Below the pieces are notes generated by a model. The model was not told the origin of the DNA, did no database searches, and worked only from the letters and a program-made list of their open reading frames with translations. A stretch of DNA of 50,673 nucleotides from Bacteroides sp. OF04-15BH (GTDB lineage Bacteria; Bacteroidota; Bacteroidia; Bacteroidales; Bacteroidaceae), in the NCBI RefSeq assembly GCF_003477995.1, contig NZ_QUEM01000029.1, positions 1 to 50,673 of the forward strand. Direction: 5' to 3'. Both the position numbers and the translations under genes were made by a program. Shown piece after piece: positions 17,365 through 26,822 of this stretch. Within the stretch, counting starts at the first letter, position 1. The number at the start of each line of letters is the position of its first letter.

Positions 17365-19023
17365 ATGATGAGAGATTTCAAGATTTCCTATAAGACCTGG
17401 GCACTGCTGAAGTGGCTCTGGCATACCGCCCGCAGCTACCGGATGCAAGCGGGCATCAATGCCATATTGGGCTGTAGCAGTGTCTTCCTGGACTTTGCCT
17501 TTATCTGGGCCACCAAAATGGCCATCGACATAGCCACACAAAAACAGTCGGGCAACCTGTCTACCGCAGCTTATTTTCTGGTGGGCATCATGCTGTTGCA
17601 GATTCTGGTGGGATTCACCAACCGCTGGGTGCGGGCCATTCTGGGTGTCCGCGCGCAGAACAAGATGCAGCAGCGCATCTTCGGGCAGCTGTTGAACAGT
17701 GACTGGAGCAGTCTGGAACAGAAACACACGGGCGACATGCTGAACCGGTTGGAACGCGACGTGAGCGATGTGGTAAGCGTCATCACGGAAACCCTGCCCA
17801 GCATGCTGGCCGTATGCGTACGCCTCGTGGGTGCCTTTCTGTTTCTTTATTCCATGGATTCATTCCTGGCCTGCGCCGTGATTCTGATCCTTCCGTTTTT
17901 CATTTTGCTGAGCAAAGCCTATGTCCGGAAAATGAGAGGACTCACCCGAGGCATCCGTAACACGGACAGTCAGATACAGAGCGTGCTTCAGGAAACCCTG
18001 CAACACAAAATGGTGATCAAGACTCTGGAGCAGACAGGATTTATGGCTGGACGGCTGGACGGTATCCAACAGTCGCTCCGGCAACAGGTCAAGCAGCGCA
18101 CCGTCTTCTCGTCTTTCTCGGCCACCATGCTGAACATCGGCTTCGGCTCCTGCTATCTCATCGCCTTTCTTTGGGGAAGCAGCCGCCTGATGGACGGAAG
18201 CATCACTTACGGCGTGATGATGGCCTTTATCCAGCTGGTGGGACAGATTCAAAGTCCTTTCCGCGACATGACGCGCTTCATCCCGGTGCTCATCGGTTCG
18301 CTCACGGCCACGGAACGCCTGATGGAACTGGAAGCACTGCCCAAAGAGGAACAGGGAGAAAGCATTCATCTCGACGGAAACCTGGGCATCCGCGCCGAAC
18401 AGATCCGGTTTACCTATCCCGGAGGACATAGAACCATCCTGACGGATTTCAGTCATGACTTTGCTCCGGGAAGCAGCACCGCCATTCTGGGAGAGACCGG
18501 AGCGGGAAAAACCACACTGATCCGTCTTGTCTTGGGACTGGTACGACCGGAACAAGGGCGAATCTATATATATAATAAGGAGAAAGAAGTAACCTGTAGC
18601 CCGCTTACCCGCTGTAACATCGTTTATGTTCCTCAGGGAAACACACTCTTCAGCGGTACCATCCGCGACAATCTGCTGCTCGGAAACCCGCATGCCGGTG
18701 AGGAGGAACTGAAAGAGGCGCTGCACACGGCTTGTGCCGACTTTGTGTTTGAGCTGCCCGACGGCATGGATACCCGCTGCCATGAAATGGGAGGAGGCCT
18801 CAGCGAAGGACAGGCCCAGCGCATCGCCATAGCCCGCGCCCTGCTCCGCAAAGGCAATATCCTGCTGCTGGACGAAGCGACTTCGGCACTGGATGCTGCC
18901 ACGGAAAAACAGTTGTTGCTGAATCTGCAAAACAAGGCACAGGACAAGACCCTGCTTTTCATCACCCACCGGCCGGAAGTGCTGTCGCACTGCTCTCAGG
19001 TGCTCCGTCTGCAACGCCATTAA
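17365..19023 (+). CDS. ABC half-transporter (permease-ATPase fusion)
   Basis: The 552-residue protein has an N-terminal type I exporter membrane domain of about 300 residues (six predicted helices) and a nucleotide-binding domain from about 335. Walker A is GETGAGKTT, the signature is LSEGQAQRIAIARALL and Walker B is ILLLDEATSALD, all intact. Half-transporters of this kind work as homo- or heterodimers in the inner membrane; no partner half-transporter is adjacent, so a homodimer is likely. The substrate cannot be told. It follows nadK by one base; this pairing may be positional only. Confidence 0.92.
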   Translation: MMRDFKISYKTWALLKWLWHTARSYRMQAGINAILGCSSVFLDFAFIWATKMAIDIATQKQSGNLSTAAYFLVGIMLLQILVGFTNRWVRAILGVRAQNKMQQRIFGQLLNSDWSSLEQKHTGDMLNRLERDVSDVVSVITETLPSMLAVCVRLVGAFLFLYSMDSFLACAVILILPFFILLSKAYVRKMRGLTRGIRNTDSQIQSVLQETLQHKMVIKTLEQTGFMAGRLDGIQQSLRQQVKQRTVFSSFSATMLNIGFGSCYLIAFLWGSSRLMDGSITYGVMMAFIQLVGQIQSPFRDMTRFIPVLIGSLTATERLMELEALPKEEQGESIHLDGNLGIRAEQIRFTYPGGHRTILTDFSHDFAPGSSTAILGETGAGKTTLIRLVLGLVRPEQGRIYIYNKEKEVTCSPLTRCNIVYVPQGNTLFSGTIRDNLLLGNPHAGEEELKEALHTACADFVFELPDGMDTRCHEMGGGLSEGQAQRIAIARALLRKGNILLLDEATSALDAATEKQLLLNLQNKAQDKTLLFITHRPEVLSHCSQVLRLQRH

Positions 19024-19040
19024 GCCATACGGATACTGTC

Positions 19041-19093
19041 GTCTTCGATTACATTCCCGCTTCTTTGCAGGCATGTAATCGAAGACTTTTTTT
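19041..19093 (+). terminator. Terminator after ABC transporter gene
   Basis: Perfect 14-base arms GTCTTCGATTACAT (19041-19054) and ATGTAATCGAAGAC (19073-19086) are followed by seven T. Confidence 0.9.
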
Positions 19094-19230
19094 ATCAGTA
19101 TCCGAAAACAAATATGTCGTTTTTGTAACAAAAAGACTGCAAGCTCTATTTTTATCACCAATCTGCTCCCTCAAAAAAAACTGAATACAAATCTTCACAA
19201 ACATGTTATAAAACTGTAACAACCTGCTTC

Positions 19231-19238
19231 TACATTTG
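19231..19238 (+). promoter_or_regulatory. -7 box for TonB-dependent receptor gene
   Basis: TACATTTG matches TAnnTTTG, 34 bases before the start codon. The -33 element is weak, which may mean dependence on an activator or an ECF sigma factor, but that is speculation. Confidence 0.45.
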
Positions 19239-19272
19239 CAGCGCAATTAGGATAACAAAAATTAAACAGGTT

Positions 19273-22056
19273 ATGAATCATTTTACAAAAGCATTTTTAA
19301 TCAGCACTATTCTGTTGGGTAGTCAGCAAACATTTGCAGATGTAGTTACCGAACCGGTAAGCACAGAAAATCAAACAATCGTAAGAGGTAGAGTTCTGGA
19401 TGCCGATCAGCAGGCCTTGCCGGGAGCTTATATCCGTCTGGAAGACGGAAGCTGCACGGTGAGTGACGTCAACGGTTATTACATCATGCCTAATGTAAAG
19501 CCGGGAAAGCATAATGTGAAGGTAAGCTATGTAGGCTTCACCCCGATGAGCTTCACCATTACTGTTTCTCAGAACAAGACTCTGGTGAAGAACATCACCC
19601 TGCAAGACAACTCTTATCTGAAGGAAGTGACCGTTCTGGGTGCCTTTTCCGACCAGCAGCGTGCGCTGAACATGCAGAAGAACAATCTGAATATTACCAA
19701 TATCGTATCTGCCGACCAGGTAGGCAAATTCCCGGATTCAAATATCGGTGATGCCTTGAAGCGTATCAACGGTCTGAGTGTGCAGTACGACCAGGGCGAG
19801 GCGCGCTTCGGACAGATCCGTGGTACTTCTCCGGATTTGAGCAGCGTCACCGTAAACGGCAACCGTCTGCCTTCTGCCGAATCTGATGCCCGTAACGTAC
19901 AGTTGGACCTGATTCCGGCCGATATGATCCAGACAATAGAAGTCAGCAAGGTGGTCACTCCGGATATGGATGGCGATGCCATCGGTGGTAGTGTCAATCT
20001 GGTGACCAAGAATACACCGTCCAAGCGCATCACCAACTTCACCTTCGGTACCGGTGGCAGCTTTATCAGCGGAAAACCGAACTGGAATCTGGGTGCCACT
20101 TACGGCGACCGTTTCCTGAACAACAAACTCGGTCTGTTGCTTTCTGCCTCTTATCAGTATAATCCGATCGGTTCAGACAATACCGAATTTGAATACGACG
20201 AGGACGGAGGAAAAGTATTCCTGACCGATATGGAAATCCGCCAATACTACGTCACCCGTCAGAGACAAAGCTATTCTCTGGCTTTGGACTATGATTTCAA
20301 TGCCAATCATAAAGTGTTCTTCAAGAGCATCTACAACCGTCGTCACGACTGGGAGAACCGTTACAAACGTTCCTTTGAGGATTTGGCCGACGGTGAAGGC
20401 GAAATGAAAACTGTCATGGAAACCAAAGGTGGTACTCCCGACAATAAGAATGCACGTTTGGAGTTGCAGCAGACTATGGACTTCACTTTGGGCGGTAACC
20501 ACCAGTTCGGCCGTCTGAAGTCTGACTGGTCAGTAGCCTACTCAAGAGCTTCTGAAAGCCGTCCGAACGAGCGTTATATCGGTATGGAGCTGAAAGACCA
20601 GACCTTTACCATCAATCAGGACGATTTGAGAAAGCCTTATGTCACCACCTTGCCCAGCATTATGGAAGCCAAGCTGGACGAAATTACGGAAAGCAACCAG
20701 GAAATCTACGAAAACGACATCAAGGCAAAGCTGGATTTTGAGTTGCCTATTCTGAGCGGTAACTTCCAGAACAAATTCAAGTTCGGAGGTAAGTTCAGCA
20801 AGAAAGACAAGAAGAACGACGTAGACTTCTATGAATACAGTCCGGTGGACGAGGATAAGTTCATGGCCGATGTGCAGAAGAACTTCGTGGACCAGACCCG
20901 CGACGGCTTCATGGCCGGCGACCAGTATAAGGCCGGTGAGTTCGTAAGCAATACTTATCTGGGTAGCCTGGATCTGAACAACAGCAGTCTTTTCGAGAAA
21001 AAAGAAGTAAAAGAGGAAGAGGCAGAGAACTATAATGCAACCGAGCAGGTAGGTGCCGCCTACATCCGCTTCGACCAGCAGTTGGGCAGAAACCTGCAGA
21101 TGATGGCCGGCTTGCGTATGGAACATACCAACGTGGAATATCAGGGTTATGAATATACTTACTGGGAAGAAGGTGACGACGAATTCGAGAGCCTCAAACA
21201 AACCGCTCCAGCCGGAAAGAGCTACATCAACTGGCTGCCAAGCTTCCTGTTGAAGTATGAGCCGGCTCAGGATCTGAAAATCCGTGCTTCATACACCAAG
21301 ACTCTGGCCCGTCCTAAATACATTTCTCTGGTGCCGAATCTCATCATCGACCGCAGCAAGAATGAAATGGAAATGGGTAACCCGAACCTGAACCCGGCTA
21401 CTTCACACAACCTTGACCTGAGTTTTGACTACTATTTCAAGTCTATTGGTCTGGCCAGTGTAGGTGTCTTCTATAAGAAAATCAATGATTTCATCGTAGA
21501 GCAGGTTGTAGAGGACTACAGTTTCAACGGAAATGTCTATGATGAAATGAAGCAGTCAAAGAATGCCGGTAATGCCGACTTGCTGGGTGTTGAGGTAGCC
21601 TTGCAGCGTGACTTCGGGTTCATCTCTCCAAAACTGAAGTGCCTCGGTTTCTACGGAACCTATACTTATACACACACCAAAGTGAACAACTTCAACTTCG
21701 AAGGACGCGAGAACGAGAAAGACCTGCCGATGCCGGGCTCACCGGAACACACCGCCAACGCTTCTCTGTACTACGACAACAAGGGTGTGAATATCCGTCT
21801 GTCATACAACTTCACTTCTGAGTTTATTGACGAAATGGGTTCTTGTGCCGCTTTGGACCGTTACTATGACCGCGTAAGTTATCTGGACCTGAACGCCAGC
21901 TACACTCTGAACAAGAAATTCAAGACCACCTTCTTTGCCGAAGCAACCAACTTGCTGAACCAGCCACTGCGCTACTACTGCGGCGACAAGGACCGCACCA
22001 TGCAGGTTGAATACTATGGTCCGAGAATCAATGCCGGTGTGAAAATCAATTTCTAA
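19273..22056 (+). CDS. TonB-dependent outer membrane receptor
   Basis: The 927-residue protein has a signal peptide (residues 1-22), a carboxypeptidase-regulatory-like beta domain (about 37-115, starting VRGRVLDADQQALPGAY), a plug domain (about 120-235, with GQIRGTSPDLSSVTVNG) and a 22-strand-type barrel ending in aromatic VKINF, typical for BamA recognition. The plug resembles the Xanthomonas/Caulobacter-type TonB receptor group more than SusC, and no SusD gene follows. It imports an unknown ligand across the outer membrane using TonB-ExbBD energy. The next gene, 21 bases later, is a periplasmic phosphatase, which suggests that the ligand is a phosphorylated compound or that phosphate is removed after import. 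Confidence 0.92.
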   Translation: MNHFTKAFLISTILLGSQQTFADVVTEPVSTENQTIVRGRVLDADQQALPGAYIRLEDGSCTVSDVNGYYIMPNVKPGKHNVKVSYVGFTPMSFTITVSQNKTLVKNITLQDNSYLKEVTVLGAFSDQQRALNMQKNNLNITNIVSADQVGKFPDSNIGDALKRINGLSVQYDQGEARFGQIRGTSPDLSSVTVNGNRLPSAESDARNVQLDLIPADMIQTIEVSKVVTPDMDGDAIGGSVNLVTKNTPSKRITNFTFGTGGSFISGKPNWNLGATYGDRFLNNKLGLLLSASYQYNPIGSDNTEFEYDEDGGKVFLTDMEIRQYYVTRQRQSYSLALDYDFNANHKVFFKSIYNRRHDWENRYKRSFEDLADGEGEMKTVMETKGGTPDNKNARLELQQTMDFTLGGNHQFGRLKSDWSVAYSRASESRPNERYIGMELKDQTFTINQDDLRKPYVTTLPSIMEAKLDEITESNQEIYENDIKAKLDFELPILSGNFQNKFKFGGKFSKKDKKNDVDFYEYSPVDEDKFMADVQKNFVDQTRDGFMAGDQYKAGEFVSNTYLGSLDLNNSSLFEKKEVKEEEAENYNATEQVGAAYIRFDQQLGRNLQMMAGLRMEHTNVEYQGYEYTYWEEGDDEFESLKQTAPAGKSYINWLPSFLLKYEPAQDLKIRASYTKTLARPKYISLVPNLIIDRSKNEMEMGNPNLNPATSHNLDLSFDYYFKSIGLASVGVFYKKINDFIVEQVVEDYSFNGNVYDEMKQSKNAGNADLLGVEVALQRDFGFISPKLKCLGFYGTYTYTHTKVNNFNFEGRENEKDLPMPGSPEHTANASLYYDNKGVNIRLSYNFTSEFIDEMGSCAALDRYYDRVSYLDLNASYTLNKKFKTTFFAEATNLLNQPLRYYCGDKDRTMQVEYYGPRINAGVKINF

Positions 22057-22077
22057 CCATACACTATTTGAAGATTT

Positions 22078-23004
22078 ATGAAAAAACTATTTATTGCACT
22101 GGGATTATTGGTCAGCCTGACCCTGTCGGCACAGACAAACCGCTGGGACAGCCTGAAAAATGAAATAAACTTCTTTATGGCCAATGATCTGGGACGCAAC
22201 GGATACTACGAACAGAAACCGATAGCCCGTCTGATGGGTGAGATGGCCGAAGCTATCGGACCTGAGGCGGTACTGGCTGCCGGAGATGTGCATCATTTCG
22301 ACGGTGTGGCCTCTACTCAGGATCCCCTTTGGATCAGTAATTACGAAGCCATCTACGATCATCCGGAACTGATGATCAGCTGGCTGCCTATTTTAGGTAA
22401 CCACGAATATCGTGGAAATACCCAGGCCGTAATGGACTACTCCAAGATCAGTCGCCGCTGGGAGATGCCGGCGCGTTATTACACCAAAGTCTTCAATGAG
22501 GATGGAACCACCGTTCGTTTTGTTTTCATCGATACTACCCCACTCATTGACAAATATCGCAATGAATCGGACAAGTACGCAGATGCCTGCAAGCAGGATA
22601 TCGATGCTCAGTTGAAATGGCTGGACCAGACTCTGAAGGAAGCCAAGGAAAACTGGATTATCGTAGTAGGCCATCATCCTATTTTCGCAGAAACTCCGAA
22701 AGAGGAAAGCGAAAGACAGGATATGCAGAAACGGGTAAACAGCATTCTGGAAAAATATCCGGTAGATATGTACGTTTGCGGCCATATCCACAACTTCCAA
22801 CATCTCAAACCTCAGGGTTCCAAAATCGACTATGTGGTCAACTCTTCTGCCTCACTGGCCAGAAAGGTGAACCCGATCAAAGGTACTGTGTATTGCAGTC
22901 CGAAAGAAGGTTTCAGCGTGTTCGGTATGAATCAGAAAGAACTCAAGATGTATCTCATTGATAAAGAAGGCAACGTTCTTCACACCATTACACGAACTAA
23001 GTAA
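22078..23004 (+). CDS. Exported purple-acid-phosphatase-like metallophosphoesterase
   Basis: The 308-residue protein has a signal peptide (MKKLFIALGLLVSLTLSAQ) and the calcineurin-like metal-binding set: ND near residue 36 in MANDLGRNGYY, GDVHHFDG, GNHEYRGN, VVGHHPIF and CGHIHNFQH. Spacing resembles tartrate-resistant acid phosphatase (purple acid phosphatase). It probably hydrolyses phosphomonoesters in the periplasm or at the cell surface. It lies 21 bases behind the TonB receptor gene and is surely cotranscribed, so the two probably act on the same nutrient. Confidence 0.9.
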   Translation: MKKLFIALGLLVSLTLSAQTNRWDSLKNEINFFMANDLGRNGYYEQKPIARLMGEMAEAIGPEAVLAAGDVHHFDGVASTQDPLWISNYEAIYDHPELMISWLPILGNHEYRGNTQAVMDYSKISRRWEMPARYYTKVFNEDGTTVRFVFIDTTPLIDKYRNESDKYADACKQDIDAQLKWLDQTLKEAKENWIIVVGHHPIFAETPKEESERQDMQKRVNSILEKYPVDMYVCGHIHNFQHLKPQGSKIDYVVNSSASLARKVNPIKGTVYCSPKEGFSVFGMNQKELKMYLIDKEGNVLHTITRTK

Positions 23005-23036
23005 CCATTCTTTTATTCTATAAAATTTCTGATGAT

Positions 23037-23078
23037 CTCTCTCCGAAAAGTCAAACGATCTTTCGGGGAGAGTTTTTT
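23037..23078 (+). terminator. Terminator after receptor-phosphatase operon
   Basis: Arms CTCTCTCCGAAAAG (23037-23050) and CTTTCGGGGAGAG (23060-23072) pair with a G-U, followed by TTTTTT. Confidence 0.8.
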
Positions 23079-23104
23079 ATGTCTCCTTGGCATTTAGATA
23101 GAAA

Positions 23105-23182
23105 TAAAAAACAGGGGATGTGCCGGTTTCCCGACGCAGCCCCTGTTTCTCCTACAACAGAACCAAACGGAGTTCTGTTGTC
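23105..23182 (-). terminator. Tandem hairpins after sialidase gene
   Basis: Two hairpins lie beyond the sialidase stop on the minus strand. The first pairs ACAACAGAAC with GTTCTGTTGT (about 23154-23182). The second pairs AACAGGGG (23110-23117) with CCCCTGTT (23140-23147) and is followed by TTTTTT on the minus strand, so it is the likely terminator. Confidence 0.75.
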
Positions 23183-23199
23183 ATATCTTTCAGACTGTT

Positions 23200-26100
23200 T
23201 TAGAACAATACTTTCTTTCCAGACTTGGTGATATAAACACCCTTGCTAGGCAAAGCAACACGACGGCCCTGCAAGTCATAATAAATCTTGTCCTCGCTCT
23301 TATCAGACTCAATCTGGTCAATAGCAGTCGGAGTTTCTGCCTCCAGTTCATAGCTGTCGCCTACATAAGTGAAACTCCAGGCAGAACCGGTGTTCGGCTT
23401 ATAATCGTTCCAACGTACAACTACTGAACCGTTCTGCTGTGCATGCACCGGATCACCAGTACCGTTGGTCTTAATGATAAACTGTCCTTCAGTAGCCGGA
23501 TTGGTTGAAGCCACATTCAGATGATCTGCACCCCAGAATGTCTTTCCAGAACTTACATTGGTTACTACATAATCACCATTGGCCATAGTCTTGCTGGTTA
23601 CATCGGCAAACTTCCACCACATCTGCTTATCCTTCAAATCGGTCTTCTTGAAATATAAGGTACCGGTGTTGTTATCGTAAATAGACATTCCTACACCATA
23701 AGTCGGATGCATGTTATTGATGGTGAATACCGGCCAGTTGCAAGAGTTCTTCAGTTTGATGACTGCATTACCCAACTCGTCGATGGTTTCAATAGTTGCT
23801 TCGTCATAAGCAGCCTGCAAGTCGTTATAAACAGAAGTCGGATACTCTCCGTAAGCTGGAGTTGTGGCATGCTTGTCTGCCAATTCATCCAATACAGCCT
23901 GTGCCTCGGCCTTTGCAATTTCCAAAGCTCTCTCAGCCTCATCAATCTCACCATGAATTGCCGGGTCGTACATGGTATATGCATCACCGGTCAACTCTTC
24001 GATGCTGATCGGACGGTAAACCATACAATAGTTATTCGGTCCTTCCTCATAGAAGAAGCCTAACTTCTTGTCCGGTTGGATGCACATGGTTGAATATGCG
24101 CCCTTGGCATTCTCAAACAGCATGCCGCGAGTCCATCCGGTAGCCAAAGCCTTGGTTTCATTCATGCTGTAGGCATCGAATATCTTATAGAAGATACATA
24201 CATTGCTTCGTGCCTCATCACCACTGTTGATTTGTCCATAAGGTACAGACTGAATCATCATATAGTGGAACGACTCATCATCCTTCTTGATAACCTTTAC
24301 CAATTGGATTTCTCCATTAGTAGAGTTACTATTAAATGCCAGACCACCTTCTACATCATTAGAAGAAACAACGCCTAACCATTTTCCGGCAGCAGTAGCG
24401 GCATTGGTGTACTTGTAAATATTGAAATAACGTCCGCTATACTTACGGCTGCTCAATACAACGCTACCATCCGGCAATTCCTCGCACTTAGGCTCATCAC
24501 CGGAAGGAGCACAACTGGTTGCATTACCACCCAGAACGGCCCAAGTCTTACCGAAGTCATCTGAATAGATTACATAGTTACCGCCCGGACGGGTGCAGAG
24601 GGCAGCATACAGACGATAGTACTCGCCCACCTTAGTCACACGTGACTGACAGATTTTACCGGCACCGATGAACTGACCCTGTGAGTTTGGCAGCAAGGCA
24701 TACATCTGCTCGGTGATGTCTTCCGGCTTGCTCCAGGTCTTTCCGTTATCTTCACTATACAAGCGAGCAGAACGCAACGGATTTTCACGATTTCCATAAG
24801 AGTAGAACTGGTTTCCAGTACAACACATGATGAGGATCTTTCCGGTTTCACTGTCTGTTACTACAGCTGCATCTCCATAACCGCAATCCTTGGCACCGCT
24901 CACGCCACTACCCACAGCGATGTTAAACTGATCACTCCAAGTTGCGCCGTTATCATCACTGATACGTCCTACGATATCTACATGACCAAAACCGATATCA
25001 TTGTTACACCAACGGAAATCTGAGATAGCCAATACCTTATTGTCTTTTGTGGTAGTAATGGCCGGGATACGATAAGGATGGCCTTGATATCCTGGACTAT
25101 AGAACAGATATTGTGAAGGGTCCTCAGTATCTACATCATAAACAGCTGTAATATTCTTCAAAGAAGCATCAAAAGGCAGATTCTTAATGGTATCCTGCAA
25201 CTCACCGCCATTTACCTGGAATCCTTTAAACTTGTAGCCTCTGTACTGAGTTCCACTCAACATGAAATTCAATTTCACATTATCTGCCAGATAGAACTTC
25301 TGGCCTTCGGTCTGTGACAGATTCACATTGATCAGATTGCTAACAGAACCCAACTCCATTTTCAGCTGTCCGATATTGGTATTCAAAGCCTTCGGTGTGC
25401 CGTTGACAACCACCTGGAATGTCAGCGCGTTTTCACCGGCTTTCTGGAAATTCCAGATATTACCCTGATCTCCATTACCGTATAACTTCAATACCTGACC
25501 GGCTCCACCATAAGAGTTCAAGCCCCAAGCAGTATTTCCAACCGGAGAGATATTCCAACCGTTCTTGTTTACCAGATGCCAGGTAGTGGCAGTAGCAGCA
25601 GCCTTCATGAAAGTAGCTGTACCATCGCCATAATTGGTTGAAGCGGTAGCCAAAGCCAAAGTCTCACCAGCAGCCTTATTATACAATTTGAAACCGTCGG
25701 CATTTCCTACCAGACACCACAACTGACTCTCGGTACCTAAATCAGAAGTTATTGTCTTAGGAGCTACATCGGCATACGACTCGCTCTCCGGCAAGCCCAT
25801 TGCATAGGAAGCATTGGAATTCCAAGTGATACGAATCCACTTTTCTCCGTAAGTGGCACTGTAGACATTAAACTCGAATTTGGCAGTAATGGTACGATTC
25901 TCCGTGAGAGACGCAATCTCAACAGTCTTACCCAAAGCCTGCTCTCCCTCATAGAAACCGACAAACTCATACGGACTGGCCGGGTCATCCTCAGCAGTCA
26001 GAGTTGCCTCCTTGATGGTTTCACCGGAACCGAGAGCAAAACTGCATGCACCGGTATAAGACTTGCCATTCCAAGAGAAGGTAGCCTGAGCACCGGCCGG

Positions 26101-26610
26101 CTCTGTCTGAATGGTCAGGCTCTTGGCGTTTTCATCAACCACCTCAAAAATGTAGTCACTAGAGAATCCGCTTGAAACCTTGTCATAAGTCTTATCAGCC
26201 TGGTCAAAAGCTCCACCACCATTCTTGACCAGCAAATATCTGCTGGCAGCTACAGAATAAAGAGGCAGACATCCTTCATTGACTTTCTTAGTAGGATCAA
26301 TCTTGAAATCATAGGCAGCATCCGACATGACCTTATGTCCCAGATACTTTCCGGCCTTGTTCTTAAAGCGATAGTTCTCACCGTTCTTTTCGCAAGTCCA
26401 CTGATAATTGTCTCCACCTTTAGTTACCGACAATCTCAGGGTACCGTTGTCGTTGTAAAGGTAATAGTCTTCGTCAACACGGTTGGCGTTGACATTGTCA
26501 CTCTTGATGTAATACGTCTTTCCAACTTCCGGCAGAATATCTGCTGCCCAAACAGAAGAAAAGATACACCCTACAAGCAAGAGCATCATTGTTGTAAAGA
26601 TTTTCTTCAT
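23200..26610 (-). CDS. Multidomain exported sialidase (GH33)
   Basis: I start at 26610, which gives a signal peptide (MKKIFTTMMLLLVGCIFSSV) and 1136 residues; the frame upstream overlaps the promoter. Order of domains: lectin-like module (about 27-190), a beta-repeat (about 195-275), a second lectin-like module (about 285-420), the six-bladed sialidase domain (about 500-860), a helical FIVAR-like segment, a third lectin-like module and a C-terminal tail IYYDLQGRRVALP. R514 in the RIPAI motif, three Asp boxes (SDDNGATW, SEDNGKTW, SDDFGKTW) and the Tyr-bearing KGAYSTM mark an active retaining sialidase. It would release sialic acid from host glycans. No nan catabolic genes are adjacent. The modules resemble those of the GH95 enzyme. 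Confidence 0.93.
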   Translation of the reverse strand: MKKIFTTMMLLLVGCIFSSVWAADILPEVGKTYYIKSDNVNANRVDEDYYLYNDNGTLRLSVTKGGDNYQWTCEKNGENYRFKNKAGKYLGHKVMSDAAYDFKIDPTKKVNEGCLPLYSVAASRYLLVKNGGGAFDQADKTYDKVSSGFSSDYIFEVVDENAKSLTIQTEPAGAQATFSWNGKSYTGACSFALGSGETIKEATLTAEDDPASPYEFVGFYEGEQALGKTVEIASLTENRTITAKFEFNVYSATYGEKWIRITWNSNASYAMGLPESESYADVAPKTITSDLGTESQLWCLVGNADGFKLYNKAAGETLALATASTNYGDGTATFMKAAATATTWHLVNKNGWNISPVGNTAWGLNSYGGAGQVLKLYGNGDQGNIWNFQKAGENALTFQVVVNGTPKALNTNIGQLKMELGSVSNLINVNLSQTEGQKFYLADNVKLNFMLSGTQYRGYKFKGFQVNGGELQDTIKNLPFDASLKNITAVYDVDTEDPSQYLFYSPGYQGHPYRIPAITTTKDNKVLAISDFRWCNNDIGFGHVDIVGRISDDNGATWSDQFNIAVGSGVSGAKDCGYGDAAVVTDSETGKILIMCCTGNQFYSYGNRENPLRSARLYSEDNGKTWSKPEDITEQMYALLPNSQGQFIGAGKICQSRVTKVGEYYRLYAALCTRPGGNYVIYSDDFGKTWAVLGGNATSCAPSGDEPKCEELPDGSVVLSSRKYSGRYFNIYKYTNAATAAGKWLGVVSSNDVEGGLAFNSNSTNGEIQLVKVIKKDDESFHYMMIQSVPYGQINSGDEARSNVCIFYKIFDAYSMNETKALATGWTRGMLFENAKGAYSTMCIQPDKKLGFFYEEGPNNYCMVYRPISIEELTGDAYTMYDPAIHGEIDEAERALEIAKAEAQAVLDELADKHATTPAYGEYPTSVYNDLQAAYDEATIETIDELGNAVIKLKNSCNWPVFTINNMHPTYGVGMSIYDNNTGTLYFKKTDLKDKQMWWKFADVTSKTMANGDYVVTNVSSGKTFWGADHLNVASTNPATEGQFIIKTNGTGDPVHAQQNGSVVVRWNDYKPNTGSAWSFTYVGDSYELEAETPTAIDQIESDKSEDKIYYDLQGRRVALPSKGVYITKSGKKVLF

Positions 26611-26653
26611 AAAAAATTTGGTTTTAATGGTTAGGTTATAAAGATTCTTTCTG

Positions 26654-26661
26654 CAAATATA
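26654..26661 (-). promoter_or_regulatory. -7 box for sialidase gene
   Basis: TATATTTG on the minus strand matches TAnnTTTG and lies 43 bases before the start at 26610. This supports the shorter start over the upstream open frame. Confidence 0.5.
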
Positions 26662-26822
26662 TATTATAAAATTGGTTTTTCCTTCTATTCTCAGAACATG
26701 TTGGAGGTAGTTTAACAAAAACTTCCTGCCCTGTATACAAAAAATCTGTCCGTTACCCGAAAAGGCAACGGACAGAGCCATTTATAACATCAAATCAGTA
26801 ACTGCAGAATACTATTTCTATT

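Noticed and set aside
17860..19161. 433-codon minus-strand open frame opposite the ABC transporter
   Set aside because: Low-quality composition and complete overlap with an intact ABC transporter gene with all motifs; it also crosses the terminator.
19273..23004. SusC/SusD-type polysaccharide utilisation locus
   Set aside because: The receptor is not SusC-like in its plug region and the next gene is a phosphatase, not a SusD lipoprotein.
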